Shown: positions 20,697-30,547, numbered from the stretch's first letter. The stretch is 64,000 bases of DNA from an uncultured Rhodospirillaceae bacterium (GCA_900553035.1 USCC01000001.1:9898-73897); one strand, 5' to 3'. Made by a program: numbers and translations. The notes: generated by a model not told the origin, from the letters alone.

Positions 20697-21620
20697 TTAT
20701 ACAATAACGCGCACGGGACGAATCAATCCGTCCTGCACGCGCACCAGAGCCGTCAGACGGCCGCCGCATTTCGCCTGCATTGTCGTGCCTTCGCAGACGC
20801 AAACGCCGGGCGTCCTGTCCGCAATCGGGCCGACCGGCAGAAAGCCGCCGTTCGACAGCCGTGTTGCCTCCGTTTCCGTCAAAGCCAGAGCGAGGATGTC
20901 GTCCAGCACGGTTTCGACGGGCAGAAGCACACGAGATTCCATTGAAATATGCCCCAGAGATTCAAGATATTCCAGTGAAAAAGCATTTTCCTCGGAAAAT
21001 TTTCCGCACCGGATGCGCCGAAGAGCACAGACATGGCCGCAGCATCTCAACCTTTCCGCCATGTCCCGGGCCAGGGAACGCACATACGTCCCTTTGCCGC
21101 AGGCGACCTCAAAATCGGAAACGTCCGGCTCGGGACGTCCCACAAGCGTCAGAGAATCAATGCGAATCCGGCGCGGCGTCAATTCAACCGTTTCGTTCCG
21201 CCGCGCAAGGTCATAGGCGCGGCGTCCGTTGACATGCACCGCCGAATAAGCCGGCGGCGTCTGCAGAATATCTCCGGTGAATTCCGGCAGAACAGCCCGG
21301 ATATCCTCATCAGAAGGACGGATATCGGATCGAGCGATGACTTCACCTTCGGCGTCATCCGTCGCCGTCGTCTGTCCCCAGCGTACGGAAAAACGGTAGG
21401 CTTTGGCTCCGTCCATGATATGGGAAATCGTTTTCGTCGCTTCGCCCAGAGCCACCGGAAGGACTCCCGAAGCCGCCGGGTCAAGCGTTCCGCCATGTCC
21501 TGCTTTCTGCGCGTTAAAAAGCCTTTTGACAATCGCGACCACGGACGTTGAACCGATGCCCGCGGGCTTGTCAACAACAACCCACCCGCTGACAGGTTCA
21601 CCCTTGCGCCGCCGGCTCAT
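20697..21620 (-). CDS. truB: tRNA pseudouridine(55) synthase
   Basis: A 307-residue enzyme that makes pseudouridine 55 in the T-loop of tRNAs. It begins with [18 protein letters not shown] and has the catalytic-aspartate motif [23 protein letters not shown]. It also has [21 protein letters not shown] and the [16 protein letters not shown] segment. A PUA-like C-terminal tail follows. Its ATG overlaps the stop of the HAD phosphatase gene (ATGA), indicating translational coupling. Confidence 0.97.
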   Translation of the reverse strand: MSRRRKGEPVSGWVVVDKPAGIGSTSVVAIVKRLFNAQKAGHGGTLDPAASGVLPVALGEATKTISHIMDGAKAYRFSVRWGQTTATDDAEGEVIARSDIRPSDEDIRAVLPEFTGDILQTPPAYSAVHVNGRRAYDLARRNETVELTPRRIRIDSLTLVGRPEPDVSDFEVACGKGTYVRSLARDMAERLRCCGHVCALRRIRCGKFSEENAFSLEYLESLGHISMESRVLLPVETVLDDILALALTETEATRLSNGGFLPVGPIADRTPGVCVCEGTTMQAKCGGRLTALVRVQDGLIRPVRVIV

Positions 21621-22405
21621 GCCTCCTCCCGGATCACACCGAAGTGCCGAAGTGCCTTGTAAATGCCGTCCGCATCCACGTCATCCGTCACATACCGAGC
21701 CGCCGCCTTCACTTCGTCCGGGGCGTTCCCCATCGCAATCCCGATGCCGGCCGAGCGCAACATGTCAATATCGTTGCCGCCGTCGCCGAAAACCATAACA
21801 TCGTCCCCGGAAAAACCATACCGTTCCGCTACCCGCGCAATACCGACAGGCTTCCCGCCGTCGGCTCCCGTCACATTGATAAATGTCGGATACCACCGCA
21901 GAGCCTTACATCCCGGCAAACAGCGCATCAGTCCGGCTTCCTCTTCCTCCGTCACATAAGCGGTCAGCTGAAAAACCGCGCCGTCCCATGCCGAAACATC
22001 GCCGCAGACCGGCTCAACATCCGACATGCCGACCAGATCCAGCAGACGGCGGACACGGTCATCCACCCGATTGAACACATTGCGCTCAACCGTTTCAAAA
22101 CAGCAGGCGATGTTATTTTCCTTCATATAAGGAACGGCATCCCGCAAAGCATCGTCCGGAAGCGGTTTCTGATAGATCACGCCCTCTTTGTCGAAACAGT
22201 ACTGTCCGTTGAAAGCCACAATACCGTCAAAATCGAAATATTCCTTTAAAAAAGCCGTATCGTTGGGCGAACGACCCGTTGCCGCAAACACCCTGATTCC
22301 GGCCCGGCGCAACAGATGCAACGCCCGCCTTGTCGATTCCGGCATACGGTGCGTTTTAAAGCTGATCAGTGTTCCGTCAATATCGAAAAAAACCGCCTTC
22401 GTCAT
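21617..22405 (-). CDS. Cof-type HAD-superfamily phosphatase
   Basis: A 262-residue HAD phosphatase of the Cof/IIB subfamily. Motif I is FFDIDGTL with catalytic Asp8 and Asp10. Motif II is FAATGRSP. The cap domain lies between about residues 85 and 185. The motif III lysine is in GADGGKPVGI, and motif IV is VMVFGDGGNDIDMLRSAGIGIAMGNA. Such enzymes remove phosphate from sugar phosphates or cofactors such as FMN and PLP; the substrate here is unknown. It is inserted between rbfA (one-base gap) and truB (four-base overlap) in an otherwise conserved translation-factor operon. Confidence 0.92.
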   Translation of the reverse strand: MTKAVFFDIDGTLISFKTHRMPESTRRALHLLRRAGIRVFAATGRSPNDTAFLKEYFDFDGIVAFNGQYCFDKEGVIYQKPLPDDALRDAVPYMKENNIACCFETVERNVFNRVDDRVRRLLDLVGMSDVEPVCGDVSAWDGAVFQLTAYVTEEEEAGLMRCLPGCKALRWYPTFINVTGADGGKPVGIARVAERYGFSGDDVMVFGDGGNDIDMLRSAGIGIAMGNAPDEVKAAARYVTDDVDADGIYKALRHFGVIREEA

Positions 22406-22406
22406 T

Positions 22407-22814
22407 CTACTCTTCTTCGTCGGGGCGAGGGGTCAGATCCCGGCGGACCTTCTCGGAAGCCAGCAGAGCATCGATCCGGTCGGCTTCTCGGAACGACTCG
22501 TCGGAAAAGAAGCGCAGTTCGGGCGCCACCCGCAGACGCAGATTTTTTGCCAGAACCGTCCGGAAAAAGCCGCGGGCCAGATTCAAACGCTTCACCAGTT
22601 CCAAAGACAGCTCCACGTCATTCCCCAGCGGCACGACAAAGACCTTGCAGAACGAAAAATCCGGCGACACCCGCGCTTCCATCACGGAAACGGGAGGGAT
22701 GTCCAGCAGGGATTCCGGCACATGGCCGCGTGTGAAGCAATCCGAAAGCAGATGGCGGATCTGTTCCCCGACCCGCAACTGCCGCTGTGAAGGCGGCTTG
22801 GAATTCGATCTCAT
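22407..22814 (-). CDS. rbfA: 30S ribosome-binding factor A
   Basis: A 135-residue KH-fold factor required for late maturation of 16S rRNA and the 30S subunit. It shows SQRQLRVGEQIRHLLSDCF at the N-terminus, SVMEARVSPDFSFCKVFVVPLG in the middle, and the conserved LRVAPELRFFSDESF near the end. It follows infB by 12 bases. Confidence 0.94.
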   Translation of the reverse strand: MRSNSKPPSQRQLRVGEQIRHLLSDCFTRGHVPESLLDIPPVSVMEARVSPDFSFCKVFVVPLGNDVELSLELVKRLNLARGFFRTVLAKNLRLRVAPELRFFSDESFREADRIDALLASEKVRRDLTPRPDEEE

Positions 22815-22826
22815 GGCCGGCCTTCC

Positions 22827-25388
22827 TTACACACGGATTTCTTCAAGCTTCGCCGCGATTTCCTCGATTTCGAAGCATTCCACGACGTCACCCACCATGA
22901 TGTCGTTATAGTTTTCAAACGACATGCCGCATTCGTATCCTTCGCGGACTTCCTTCGCATCGTCCTTGAACCGTTTCAGCTGAGACAGCCCTCCGGTGTA
23001 AATGACAACATTGTCGCGCAACAGACGGACTTTGGCTCCACGCTTTACGATGCCTTCCGTCACCATACACCCGGCGACCTTGCCGATTTTGGAAATCGAA
23101 AAGACCTGGCGGATAGCGGCGTAACCGATGATGTTTTCCTTCAGCTCGGGAGCCAACATGCCTTCCAGAGCCTTCCGGATATCATCCGCCACATTGTAAA
23201 TGATGGAATGGTAGCGTATTTCAATACCGTCGCGCTTTGCCATATCACGCGCCTGTGTGTTCGCACGGACGTTAAAGCCGATAATCAAAGCGTTGGAGGC
23301 TTTCGCCAGAGTCACGTCGGATTCGTTAATGCCGCCGACCGCTGCATGCAGGACATGGACGCGAACCTTGTCGTTCGCAATCTTGTTCAGCGTTGCGGTA
23401 ATCGCTTCGACAGACCCCTGAACGTCCGCCTTCACGACGACGGGCAGTTCCTTGACTTCGCCGGCCTTGATCTTGTCAAACATCTGTTCAACGGCTGAAC
23501 GGGCGCTCTTGACCTGCAGGGCTTCGCGTTCCTTGCGCTGGCGGTAGTTTGCGATTTCACGCGCCCGGTCTTCGGAAGCGACGACAACGAAATCATCGCC
23601 CGCCGACGGCGTTGACTGGAAGCCGATCACCTCAACCGGCATGGACGGCGTTGCCGCCTCAACACGCTGGCCGCGTTCGTCAACCAGAGCGCGGACACGC
23701 CCCCAGTCCTTTCCGGCTACGAAAATGTCGCCCTGTTGCAGGGTTCCACGCTGAACCAGAACTGTCGCCACGGAACCGCGCCCCTTTTCCATTTTGGCTT
23801 CGACGATTGCACCTTCCGCCGTATGATCCGGATTGGCCTTCAGATCCAGCACTTCCGCCTGAAGCAGAATCGCTTCAATCAGCTTGTCCAGATTAATGCG
23901 TTTTTTGGCCGAAACTTCGACAGCCAGGACATCACCGCCCATGCTTTCGACAACAACTTCCTGCGTCAGAAGATCGGTCCGAACCTTATCCGGGTTTGCG
24001 CCCGGGACGTCAATTTTGTTGATGGCCACGACAATGGGCACCCCGGCCGCTTTCGCGTGACGGATGGCTTCAATCGTCTGGGGCATGATGCCGTCGTTCG
24101 CGGCAACCACCAGAACAACGATGTCGGTCACTTTCGCCCCGCGGGCACGCATTTCCGTAAAGGCCGCGTGACCCGGCGTATCAATGAAGGTGACGCGCTG
24201 GCCGCCTTCAAGACGAACCTGGTACGCACCGATATGCTGTGTAATGCCGCCGGCTTCATGGCTGGCGACGTCCGTCGAACGCAGATTGTCCAGCAACGAT
24301 GTCTTGCCGTGGTCAACGTGTCCCATGACTGTGACGACGGGCGGACGCGGCTGTTTCAGTTCTTCGGGATCATCCGTGTCACGCAGACCTTCCTCGACAT
24401 CAGCGTCAGCAACGCGGCGGGCACGGTGCCCCATTTCTTCAACAACGATCTGAGCCGTATCGGCGTCAATCGTCTGAGTGATTGTGGCCATGACGCCCAG
24501 CTTCATCAGCTGTTTTACGACGTCCGCGCCGCGTTCGGACATGCGGGAAGCCAGTTCCTGAACCGTAATCGTTTCCGGAATGACGACGTCGCGGTAAACC
24601 TTTTCGGCCGGCTTGGCCGCCCCGAACATTTTCTGCCGTTCCTTTTCACGGGCGCGCCGGATGGAAGCCAGACTCCGGCCGCGTTCCTCACGGTCGCCGT
24701 CCGCGCTCATCAGGCTGGACAGATTAACCCGACCGCCGCGCCATTTGTTGTCGGCGCCGGTTTTTTTAGCCGCATGAGCCCGGTTTTCTTCCTCGCTGCG
24801 CGTATCCCGCCGCTTCGGCGCCGGTTTCGTGCGGCGGTTTTCCGCCTCGATCTCTTCCGGCGTCATTGCCGGCGCAACCGCCGCCGGGCGGCGCGGTTCA
24901 AACGTACGTTTCGGCGCTTCCGGACGGCTGTCCGTTTTACGGTTTTCGGTACGGGGACGGCTTTCTTCCGCCGGCGCGGCGTTTTCGCGTGCCGGTTTCG
25001 CAGCGTCTTCAGCAGCCCGCCGTTTTGCTTCGGCCGCTTCCTCCGCGGCTTTTCTTTCGGCTTCTTCGGCGGCGCGCTTTGCGTCTTCCTCGGCCTGGCG
25101 CCGGGCTTCTTCGTCCGCTTTCATCGCTTCTTTCAGAACCTTGAGCCGGTGTGCTTTTTCACGGTCCAGCGCTTCCGCGGGCGTTTCGCCTTCGCGCACC
25201 GCCGATACGCCCCCGCGGCCGTCCGTCACAAAAGAGCGTTTTTTACGCACCTCGACCTGGACAGGTTTTGACCGGCCGTGAGAAAAGCTCTGATGGACGC
25301 GCCCGACTTCGACCGTCTTTTTCAATTCGAGCTTCGGACGGGAAAGCGTCAAAGGTGTGTTTTTTGTCTTATCGTTAGCGTCAGTCAT
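22827..25388 (-). CDS. infB: Translation initiation factor IF-2
   Basis: An 853-residue GTPase that recruits initiator tRNA to the 30S subunit. A long N-terminal region (about residues 60-150) is rich in Ala, Glu, Lys and Arg and probably helical. It is followed by the IF2_N motif ([20 protein letters not shown]), the G domain with [12 protein letters not shown] near residue 354, DTPGHAAF and NKIDVPGA, and the C-terminal beta-barrel domains. The ATG at 25388 overlaps the ylxR-like stop codon, supporting this start over an in-frame TTG three codons earlier. Confidence 0.98.
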   Translation of the reverse strand: MTDANDKTKNTPLTLSRPKLELKKTVEVGRVHQSFSHGRSKPVQVEVRKKRSFVTDGRGGVSAVREGETPAEALDREKAHRLKVLKEAMKADEEARRQAEEDAKRAAEEAERKAAEEAAEAKRRAAEDAAKPARENAAPAEESRPRTENRKTDSRPEAPKRTFEPRRPAAVAPAMTPEEIEAENRRTKPAPKRRDTRSEEENRAHAAKKTGADNKWRGGRVNLSSLMSADGDREERGRSLASIRRAREKERQKMFGAAKPAEKVYRDVVIPETITVQELASRMSERGADVVKQLMKLGVMATITQTIDADTAQIVVEEMGHRARRVADADVEEGLRDTDDPEELKQPRPPVVTVMGHVDHGKTSLLDNLRSTDVASHEAGGITQHIGAYQVRLEGGQRVTFIDTPGHAAFTEMRARGAKVTDIVVLVVAANDGIMPQTIEAIRHAKAAGVPIVVAINKIDVPGANPDKVRTDLLTQEVVVESMGGDVLAVEVSAKKRINLDKLIEAILLQAEVLDLKANPDHTAEGAIVEAKMEKGRGSVATVLVQRGTLQQGDIFVAGKDWGRVRALVDERGQRVEAATPSMPVEVIGFQSTPSAGDDFVVVASEDRAREIANYRQRKEREALQVKSARSAVEQMFDKIKAGEVKELPVVVKADVQGSVEAITATLNKIANDKVRVHVLHAAVGGINESDVTLAKASNALIIGFNVRANTQARDMAKRDGIEIRYHSIIYNVADDIRKALEGMLAPELKENIIGYAAIRQVFSISKIGKVAGCMVTEGIVKRGAKVRLLRDNVVIYTGGLSQLKRFKDDAKEVREGYECGMSFENYNDIMVGDVVECFEIEEIAAKLEEIRV

Positions 25389-26071
25389 TCTGAACAAGCC
25401 TCATCATTTAATACGTTTAAGCTCTTATGAGCGTATTCGAAGCGGCGGCGAACCTCCGAAACGAAAACGTCCGTCATGGCGCCGGGTTTCAGCGCCGCGT
25501 GGATGCACCGTTCGCGCCCCAAAGCGCCGGCCATTTCATCGCCGGTCATTACTTCCAGCACCGGGATTCCTTTCGCCAGACGAACGATTTTCTCCCGTCC
25601 GTCCGCAGCGCCGTCCGTCGCTTCCAGAAGATAGGCGACCCGCCCTTTCTGAAGTGCCGCAACGACTTTTTCAAACCCCGATACGACCAGCCCCGCTTTC
25701 CGCGTCACGCCCAGGAGATCCCGGCACCGTTTCTCAAAAAGCCGTTCCGTCAATCCGGCCAAGTCGTCCGGATAAGCTACTTTACCGCCCGCCGCCTTTG
25801 CAAACAAGTTTTTTGTCACAGCGGTTCGTACGGCATCCGCGTCGGCCGAAACCCAGATTCCGCGTCCCGGCAGACGGCATGCCAGATCGGGAACGACCAT
25901 CCCGTCCGGCGAAACACAGAAACGGATCAGACGCTCTTTGGGAAGCGTCCGGCCCGTCACGATACACTTACGCACCGTTTCGGCCGTTTTCCGATCTGCC
26001 GCGGCGGTTCCGTCATGTTCCGGAGCCGCCGCCGGCGTTTTTTCAGGCTTTCGGGTTGCCGTTTTCGTCAA
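25385..26071 (-). CDS. YlxR (DUF448) and L7Ae-like fusion RNA-binding protein
   Basis: A 228-residue two-domain protein. The YlxR/DUF448 domain has [18 protein letters not shown] and the conserved [10 protein letters not shown]. The second half ([20 protein letters not shown] through [15 protein letters not shown]) resembles the L7Ae/L30e RNA-binding fold. Alphaproteobacterial genomes commonly carry this fusion between nusA and infB. The start codon appears to be TTG at 26071 with GGGAG seven bases upstream, placing the first 29 bases inside nusA; no ATG or GTG fits before the YlxR domain. The stop overlaps the infB ATG. Confidence 0.88.
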   Translation of the reverse strand: MTKTATRKPEKTPAAAPEHDGTAAADRKTAETVRKCIVTGRTLPKERLIRFCVSPDGMVVPDLACRLPGRGIWVSADADAVRTAVTKNLFAKAAGGKVAYPDDLAGLTERLFEKRCRDLLGVTRKAGLVVSGFEKVVAALQKGRVAYLLEATDGAADGREKIVRLAKGIPVLEVMTGDEMAGALGRERCIHAALKPGAMTDVFVSEVRRRFEYAHKSLNVLNDEACSE

Positions 26072-27575
26072 ACCAGTGCTCCCGAGCCTTCATGATCAGC
26101 GCGTCCGCGTCATGGGCCGTCATGGTGTTTTCACCCAAAATCTCCAGCAGTTCCTCGTTGGCCAGGTCGGCAAAGTCGTCCAGCGTCCTGACCCCTTTTT
26201 CCGCCAGCTTAACCAGCATTTCCTGCGTCAGCCCCTCAAAGCGAATCAGGCTGTCGTCAATGCCCAGTTCCTTGCTGCGGACGGCGAATTCGGCGTTCTG
26301 CTTTTCCACATAGGCACGAGCCCTGTTCTGCAGCTCCGTCGCGATTTCCTCGTCAAAGCCCTCGATTGAAGAAATGTCTTCAAGCGGAACAAACGCGACT
26401 TCCTCGACAGAAGAGAAGCCTTCCGCGACCAGAAGATGCGCGATGACATCATCAACGTCCAGAGCCGAAATGAACATCTGTGTGCGAACTTTTGCTTCGC
26501 TCTGGCGGCGTTCGGATTCTTCGGCCTCGGTCAGAATATCGATGTACCAGCCGGTCAGCTGGGACGCCAGACGGACGTTCTGGCCGCGCCGGCCGATCGC
26601 CAGGGAAAGCTGATCGTCGGGGACGACGACTTCAATGCGGTGTGCTTCCTCGTCCAGGACGACTTTCGCGACTTCGGCGGGGGCCAGGGCATTGACAATG
26701 AAAACTGCAATGTCGGGCGACCACTGAATGATATCGACTTTTTCGCCCTGAAGCTCGGTCACGACGGCCTGAACGCGGGCGCCGCGCATACCGACACACG
26801 CGCCGACCGGATCAATCGAGGAATCCGAAGTCGTCACCGCCATTTTCGCACGCGAACCCGGATCACGAGCCACGGCCTTGATTTCAATCACGCCATCATA
26901 AATTTCCGGCACTTCCTGTGTAAACAGCTTCGCCATGAACTGCGGATGCGTGCGGGACAGAAAGATCTGCGGACCGCGGGGTTCCTGACGGACATCCATG
27001 ATGTAAGCGCGGATACGGTCGCCGTTGCGGAACATTTCGCGGGGAATCAGCTCGTCACGGCGCAACTGCGCTTCGGCGCGTCCCATGTCGACAACAATGT
27101 TGCCCATTTCGACGCGTTTGACGATACCATTGCAGATTTCGCCGATGCGATCCTTGAATTCATTGTACTGGCGCAGACGTTCCGCATCACGGACTTTCTG
27201 AACGATCACCTGCTTTGCTGTCTGGGCGGCAATGCGGCCGAAATCAATCGGCGGCAGCGGGTCAATGATAAAATCGCCCACGTTCAGAGACGGATCTTTT
27301 TTCCGCGCGTCTTCAACGGTGATCTGTGCCGCTTCGTTTTCGACGTTTTCGGGTGTTTCGACGACTTCGATATAGCGAGCCAGGCGGATTTCGCCGGTCT
27401 TCCGGTCAATTGTCGCCCGGATGTCGTGTTCCAGACCGTATTTTGAACGCCCCGCCTTCTGGATGGCAAATTCCATTGCGGTTAAAACTTCGTCTTTTTC
27501 GATGCCCTTGTCGCGGGCGACCGCATCGGCCACCTGCAACAGTTCGGGACGCGGTAAAGCTGCCGTATGTTCCAT
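26043..27575 (-). CDS. nusA: Transcription termination/antitermination factor NusA
   Basis: A 510-residue RNA polymerase-binding factor. The N-terminal polymerase-binding domain is followed by the S1 domain (GEICNGIVKRVEMGNIVVD), then KH1/KH2 (VGACVGMRGARVQAVVTEL; LAIGRRGQNVRLASQLTGWY). Two C-terminal helix-hairpin-helix repeats end the protein (LVAEGFSSVEEVAFVPLED; LAEKGVRTLDDFADLANEEL). It lies 19 bases behind rimP, and the next gene overlaps its 3' end by 29 bases. Confidence 0.98.
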   Translation of the reverse strand: MEHTAALPRPELLQVADAVARDKGIEKDEVLTAMEFAIQKAGRSKYGLEHDIRATIDRKTGEIRLARYIEVVETPENVENEAAQITVEDARKKDPSLNVGDFIIDPLPPIDFGRIAAQTAKQVIVQKVRDAERLRQYNEFKDRIGEICNGIVKRVEMGNIVVDMGRAEAQLRRDELIPREMFRNGDRIRAYIMDVRQEPRGPQIFLSRTHPQFMAKLFTQEVPEIYDGVIEIKAVARDPGSRAKMAVTTSDSSIDPVGACVGMRGARVQAVVTELQGEKVDIIQWSPDIAVFIVNALAPAEVAKVVLDEEAHRIEVVVPDDQLSLAIGRRGQNVRLASQLTGWYIDILTEAEESERRQSEAKVRTQMFISALDVDDVIAHLLVAEGFSSVEEVAFVPLEDISSIEGFDEEIATELQNRARAYVEKQNAEFAVRSKELGIDDSLIRFEGLTQEMLVKLAEKGVRTLDDFADLANEELLEILGENTMTAHDADALIMKAREHWFDENGNPKA

Positions 27576-27594
27576 AAGTGTCTTCCCTTAAATT

Positions 27595-28089
27595 TTATTC
27601 ATCATCAGCCGGAGCGAAAGCGTTGATCAGCTCGTCCGTCAGCACCAGTTTCGCTTTGGCGACATCTGAAAACGGGATTTTAACGTCCCGTCCTTCAAAC
27701 GTCAAAACAATATCTTCGCCGTCGACGCCGGCCAGACGACCCGTAAAACGCTTGCGGCCGTCAATCAGGACGGCGGCTTCGACTTTTGCCTCGAATCCCT
27801 TGAACCGCTCAAAATCGGCCCGGCGAACCAGAGGCCGGTCAAGACCCGGAGAGCTGACTTCCAGCGAATAGTTCCCCTCGATCGGGTCATGTTCGTCCAG
27901 AACCGGGGAAATCGCCCGGCTCAGTTCGGCACAGTCGTCCACCGTCATCGGTGTTCCGTCTTTGTGCTCGGCCATAATCTGCAGGGTTTTGCGCTTTTCG
28001 CCGCCGCTGATCTGCAGGCGGACGACGTCAAAGCCCATTCCTTCAAACACCGGCCGGATCAGTTCTTCCAGCTTTTCGTTCAGCGTCAC
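27595..28089 (-). CDS. rimP: Ribosome maturation factor RimP
   Basis: A 164-residue factor for 30S subunit assembly. It shows LIRPVFEGMGFDVVRLQ, MTVDDCAELSRAISPVLDE, the signature YSLEVSSPGLDRPLVRRADFERF and a C-terminal SH3-like domain. It begins with GTG (28089) and a strong GGAGG ribosome-binding site. It is the first gene of the rimP-nusA-ylxR-infB-rbfA run and lies immediately after a terminator-like hairpin. Confidence 0.95.
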   Translation of the reverse strand: MTLNEKLEELIRPVFEGMGFDVVRLQISGGEKRKTLQIMAEHKDGTPMTVDDCAELSRAISPVLDEHDPIEGNYSLEVSSPGLDRPLVRRADFERFKGFEAKVEAAVLIDGRKRFTGRLAGVDGEDIVLTFEGRDVKIPFSDVAKAKLVLTDELINAFAPADDE

Positions 28090-28110
28090 GTTTTCCTCCC
28101 GTCTTCGGAC

Positions 28111-28140
28111 ATAAAAAAAAGTGGGCTTTCAGGCCCACTC
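28111..28140 (-). terminator. Terminator or leader attenuator before rimP
   Basis: On the minus strand GAGTGGGCC, a short loop and GGCCCAC-type pairing (stem arms within 28121-28139) are followed by eight T residues. Only about 21 bases separate the T-run from the rimP GTG, too little for a promoter, so transcription reaching rimP must read through it. Confidence 0.75.
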
Positions 28141-28215
28141 TCATAATTCCATATCGGACTATAAGAATGTATTCTTCTTCTCTTCTAGCAGAAGAAAAGG
28201 GGTGAATCAAGATTT

Positions 28216-28524
28216 TTATTCCTGAAAATGATACAGGCGGTCGAACTGTGCCGACAGGAGAAGAGCCTTTATTTCCGGAGGCGCGGCACGGATAACGCGG
28301 ATGACGCTGCGCTTCGCCGCCTCTTCACAGGCGACGACCAGCATGCCCATGGCCGCGGAATCAATAAAAGAACATTCCGCCAGGTTGAAAACGACCTGTG
28401 GTTCGGGCTGGCGGCGCACCTGAAGAAAAACGTCGAAGAATTTTTCCTCGTCCGCCGAGGTAAAATCACCGGACAGCACAAATTCGCGTTCTGTTGCCGT
28501 CGAACGAAGAACATACTGCATCAT
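28216..28524 (-). CDS. STAS-domain protein (anti-sigma-factor-antagonist type)
   Basis: A 102-residue single STAS domain: STATEREFVLSGDFTSADEE, VVFNLAECSFIDSAAMGMLV, then AAPPEIKALLLSAQFDRL. The Ser in FIDSAAMGML occupies the position phosphorylated in SpoIIAA/RsbV-type proteins. Such proteins act by partner switching with an anti-sigma kinase or in sensory complexes; no RsbW-type kinase is present in this window. Its ATG overlaps the trmB stop codon, so it is translated with trmB. A second in-frame ATG follows directly. Confidence 0.85.
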   Translation of the reverse strand: MMQYVLRSTATEREFVLSGDFTSADEEKFFDVFLQVRRQPEPQVVFNLAECSFIDSAAMGMLVVACEEAAKRSVIRVIRAAPPEIKALLLSAQFDRLYHFQE

Positions 28525-29264
28525 TTCCTCCTGAACGTCAGATAAACCGGTTTTTTCCCCTGCGCAACCGCCTTGAGTTCATAGCGCGTGTTCACCCAGT
28601 CCTCCGGCGGACAGCGCCAGTCATCGGCTTTTCGAGCCGTCCATTCAAAGTCCGGCGATTCCATCAGATGTTCCAGAGACCAGCGGATATATCCCATATC
28701 GTCGCTGGCCACCCGGAGTTCGCCGCCCGGCCGCAGAAGGCGCGCCAGAACCGGCAGGTTCCTGGGGCCGATGAAACGGCGGTCACGATGTTTTTTCTTT
28801 GGCCAGGGATCCGGAAACAGGACGTAGATCCGGCCGAAGCCGCCGTCCGTGAAATGCGGGAACAGATCACGGACGTCTTCGTCATGGACAAGGACGTTGT
28901 CCGTCCGCCCCGGCGCCAGACCGACCGTTTCGGGGTCAATATCCCCCCGGCTCTGCGTCCCGGTCAGGTGAGTCAGAAGGCTTGTCACGCCGTTGATGAA
29001 CACTTCCGCGCCGATAAAACCGACGTCAGGGCGGCGACGGGACTGTTCCGCCAGATGTTCGCCGCCGCCAAAGCCGACTTCCAGCCAGACATCGCGGACG
29101 GGGACGGAAAAAAGCGTCCGCGGATCAACGGTTTCATCGGCGTCAAAATGACGCAGCCGAACCCGCGGCAGAAAAGAATCCAACAAAACGACCCGGGAAG
29201 GCTTCAGCTTTTTGCCTTTCCGACGGCCGTAAAAACGGTTTTCCCTGAATCCTTTCGCTTCCAT
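28521..29264 (-). CDS. trmB: tRNA (guanine-N7-)-methyltransferase
   Basis: A 247-residue class I methyltransferase that forms m7G46 in tRNA. SAM-binding motif EVGFGGGEHL and the family signature YVLFPDPWPKKKHRDRRFI are present. The N-terminus is basic (NRFYGRRKGKKLKPSR), as is usual for TrmB. It follows metK by 15 bases. Confidence 0.95.
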   Translation of the reverse strand: MEAKGFRENRFYGRRKGKKLKPSRVVLLDSFLPRVRLRHFDADETVDPRTLFSVPVRDVWLEVGFGGGEHLAEQSRRRPDVGFIGAEVFINGVTSLLTHLTGTQSRGDIDPETVGLAPGRTDNVLVHDEDVRDLFPHFTDGGFGRIYVLFPDPWPKKKHRDRRFIGPRNLPVLARLLRPGGELRVASDDMGYIRWSLEHLMESPDFEWTARKADDWRCPPEDWVNTRYELKAVAQGKKPVYLTFRRK

Positions 29265-29279
29265 CCCCTTCTCCCTTCC

Positions 29280-30449
29280 TTAAAAGGCCGATTTCAGCGT
29301 TTCCGCCAAATCCGTTCTTTCCCAGGGGAACGCCCCGTCAACGCCGGGTGTCCGGCCGAAATGGCCGTATGCCGCCGACGGCAGATAAATCGGGCGGTTC
29401 AGCTCCAGATGCGTCCGGATGCCCCGGGGGCTTAAATCCATGACCTCGGGAAGCAGAGCCTCCAGACGGTCTTCATCAACGTGAGCCGTCCCGAATGTAT
29501 TCAGGTAAATGGCCAGCGGCTTTGCGACACCGATGGCATACGCCACCTGGATCATGGCTCGGTCGGCCAGACCGGCCGCAACGATATTTTTGGCCAGGTA
29601 ACGCGTCGCATACGCCGCCGAACGGTCAACCTTCGTCGGGTCTTTTCCCGAAAACGCGCCGCCGCCGTGAGGAATGGCCCCGCCGTATGTATCAACGATG
29701 ATTTTCCGTCCCGTCAGACCGGTATCGCCGTCCGGACCGCCGATGACGAAGCGTCCCGTGGGATTGACATAGAATCTGCTTTCGGGCACCTCCCATCCGT
29801 CCGGCAGAACGCGGCGGACAACACCGCGCACGGTTTCGCGGATTTCGTCATAGGAAACGTCATCGGCGTGCTGCGTTGATACCACGACCGTGTCGACGTC
29901 AACGGGAATACCGTTTTCATAGCGCAGAGTCACCTGGCTTTTGGCATCGGGGCGTAGCCATGCGACTTCCCCTGAATGACGCATTTTTGACAATTCATGC
30001 AGGATGCGGTGCGACAGCGCGATCGGCGCGGGCATCAGTTCGTGTCCCGGCAGTTCGTTCGAGGCGTAGCCAAAAATGATTCCCTGATCGCCGGCGCCTT
30101 CCTCTTTGTTTTCCGAAGCGTCAACGCCCATGGCGATATCGGCGGACTGTTCATGCATATGGTTTTCGACCTGTACGGTACGCCAGTCAAAACCCGGCTG
30201 GTCGTAGCCGATTTTACGAATGCAGTCGCGGATGGTCTTTTCCATTTCCTCTTTTCCGACGGCGGCGGGCAGGCGGGCTTCGCCGCACAGGATGACGCGA
30301 TCTGTTGTCGCCATGGTTTCAACGGCGGCGCGGGCGTACGGGTCATGAGAAAGGAAAAGATCAAGAAGGGCGTCTGAAATGCTGTCGCAGACTTTGTCGG
30401 GATGCCCTTCGGAAACGGACTCGCTGGTGAACAGAAAACTTTTTCTCAT
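29280..30449 (-). CDS. metK: S-adenosylmethionine synthetase
   Basis: A 389-residue enzyme that makes SAM from methionine and ATP. Visible motifs are [18 protein letters not shown] (with active-site His and Asp), [14 protein letters not shown] and the glycine-rich [19 protein letters not shown]. It is followed by trmB, a SAM-consuming enzyme. The ATG at 30449 has GAGGAG eight bases upstream. The 98-bp leader region contains two stem-loops that cannot form together. Confidence 0.98.
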   Translation of the reverse strand: MRKSFLFTSESVSEGHPDKVCDSISDALLDLFLSHDPYARAAVETMATTDRVILCGEARLPAAVGKEEMEKTIRDCIRKIGYDQPGFDWRTVQVENHMHEQSADIAMGVDASENKEEGAGDQGIIFGYASNELPGHELMPAPIALSHRILHELSKMRHSGEVAWLRPDAKSQVTLRYENGIPVDVDTVVVSTQHADDVSYDEIRETVRGVVRRVLPDGWEVPESRFYVNPTGRFVIGGPDGDTGLTGRKIIVDTYGGAIPHGGGAFSGKDPTKVDRSAAYATRYLAKNIVAAGLADRAMIQVAYAIGVAKPLAIYLNTFGTAHVDEDRLEALLPEVMDLSPRGIRTHLELNRPIYLPSAAYGHFGRTPGVDGAFPWERTDLAETLKSAF

Positions 30450-30479
30450 ACAATGTGCTCCTCATATCCAAAGTGAAAA

Positions 30480-30530
30480 GTTTTCCGAGACGGAAAACGC
30501 CTCCCATATATAAAACACGGGAGGCGTTTT
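30480..30530 (-). promoter_or_regulatory. Overlapping hairpins between XRE gene and metK
   Basis: Reading in the gene direction, hairpin 1 pairs AAAACGCCTCCC (30530-30519) with GGGAGGCGTTTT (30505-30494). Hairpin 2 pairs GTTTTCCG (30498-30491) with CGGAAAAC (30487-30480) and is followed by TTTT. The arms share 30494-30498, so the full stems are mutually exclusive. Hairpin 1 may simply terminate the XRE transcript. Confidence 0.6.
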
Positions 30531-30547
30531 GAAAACAATTTTAAATC

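Noticed and set aside
23736..25271. Long open frame antisense to infB (about 510 codons)
   Set aside because: Low-complexity Arg/Phe/His composition created by the Ala/Glu-rich region of infB; no ribosome-binding site.
30450..30547. SAM riboswitch upstream of metK
   Set aside because: The short leader has hairpins but none of the conserved cores of SAM-I, SAM-II/V or SAM/SAH classes that I could recognise.
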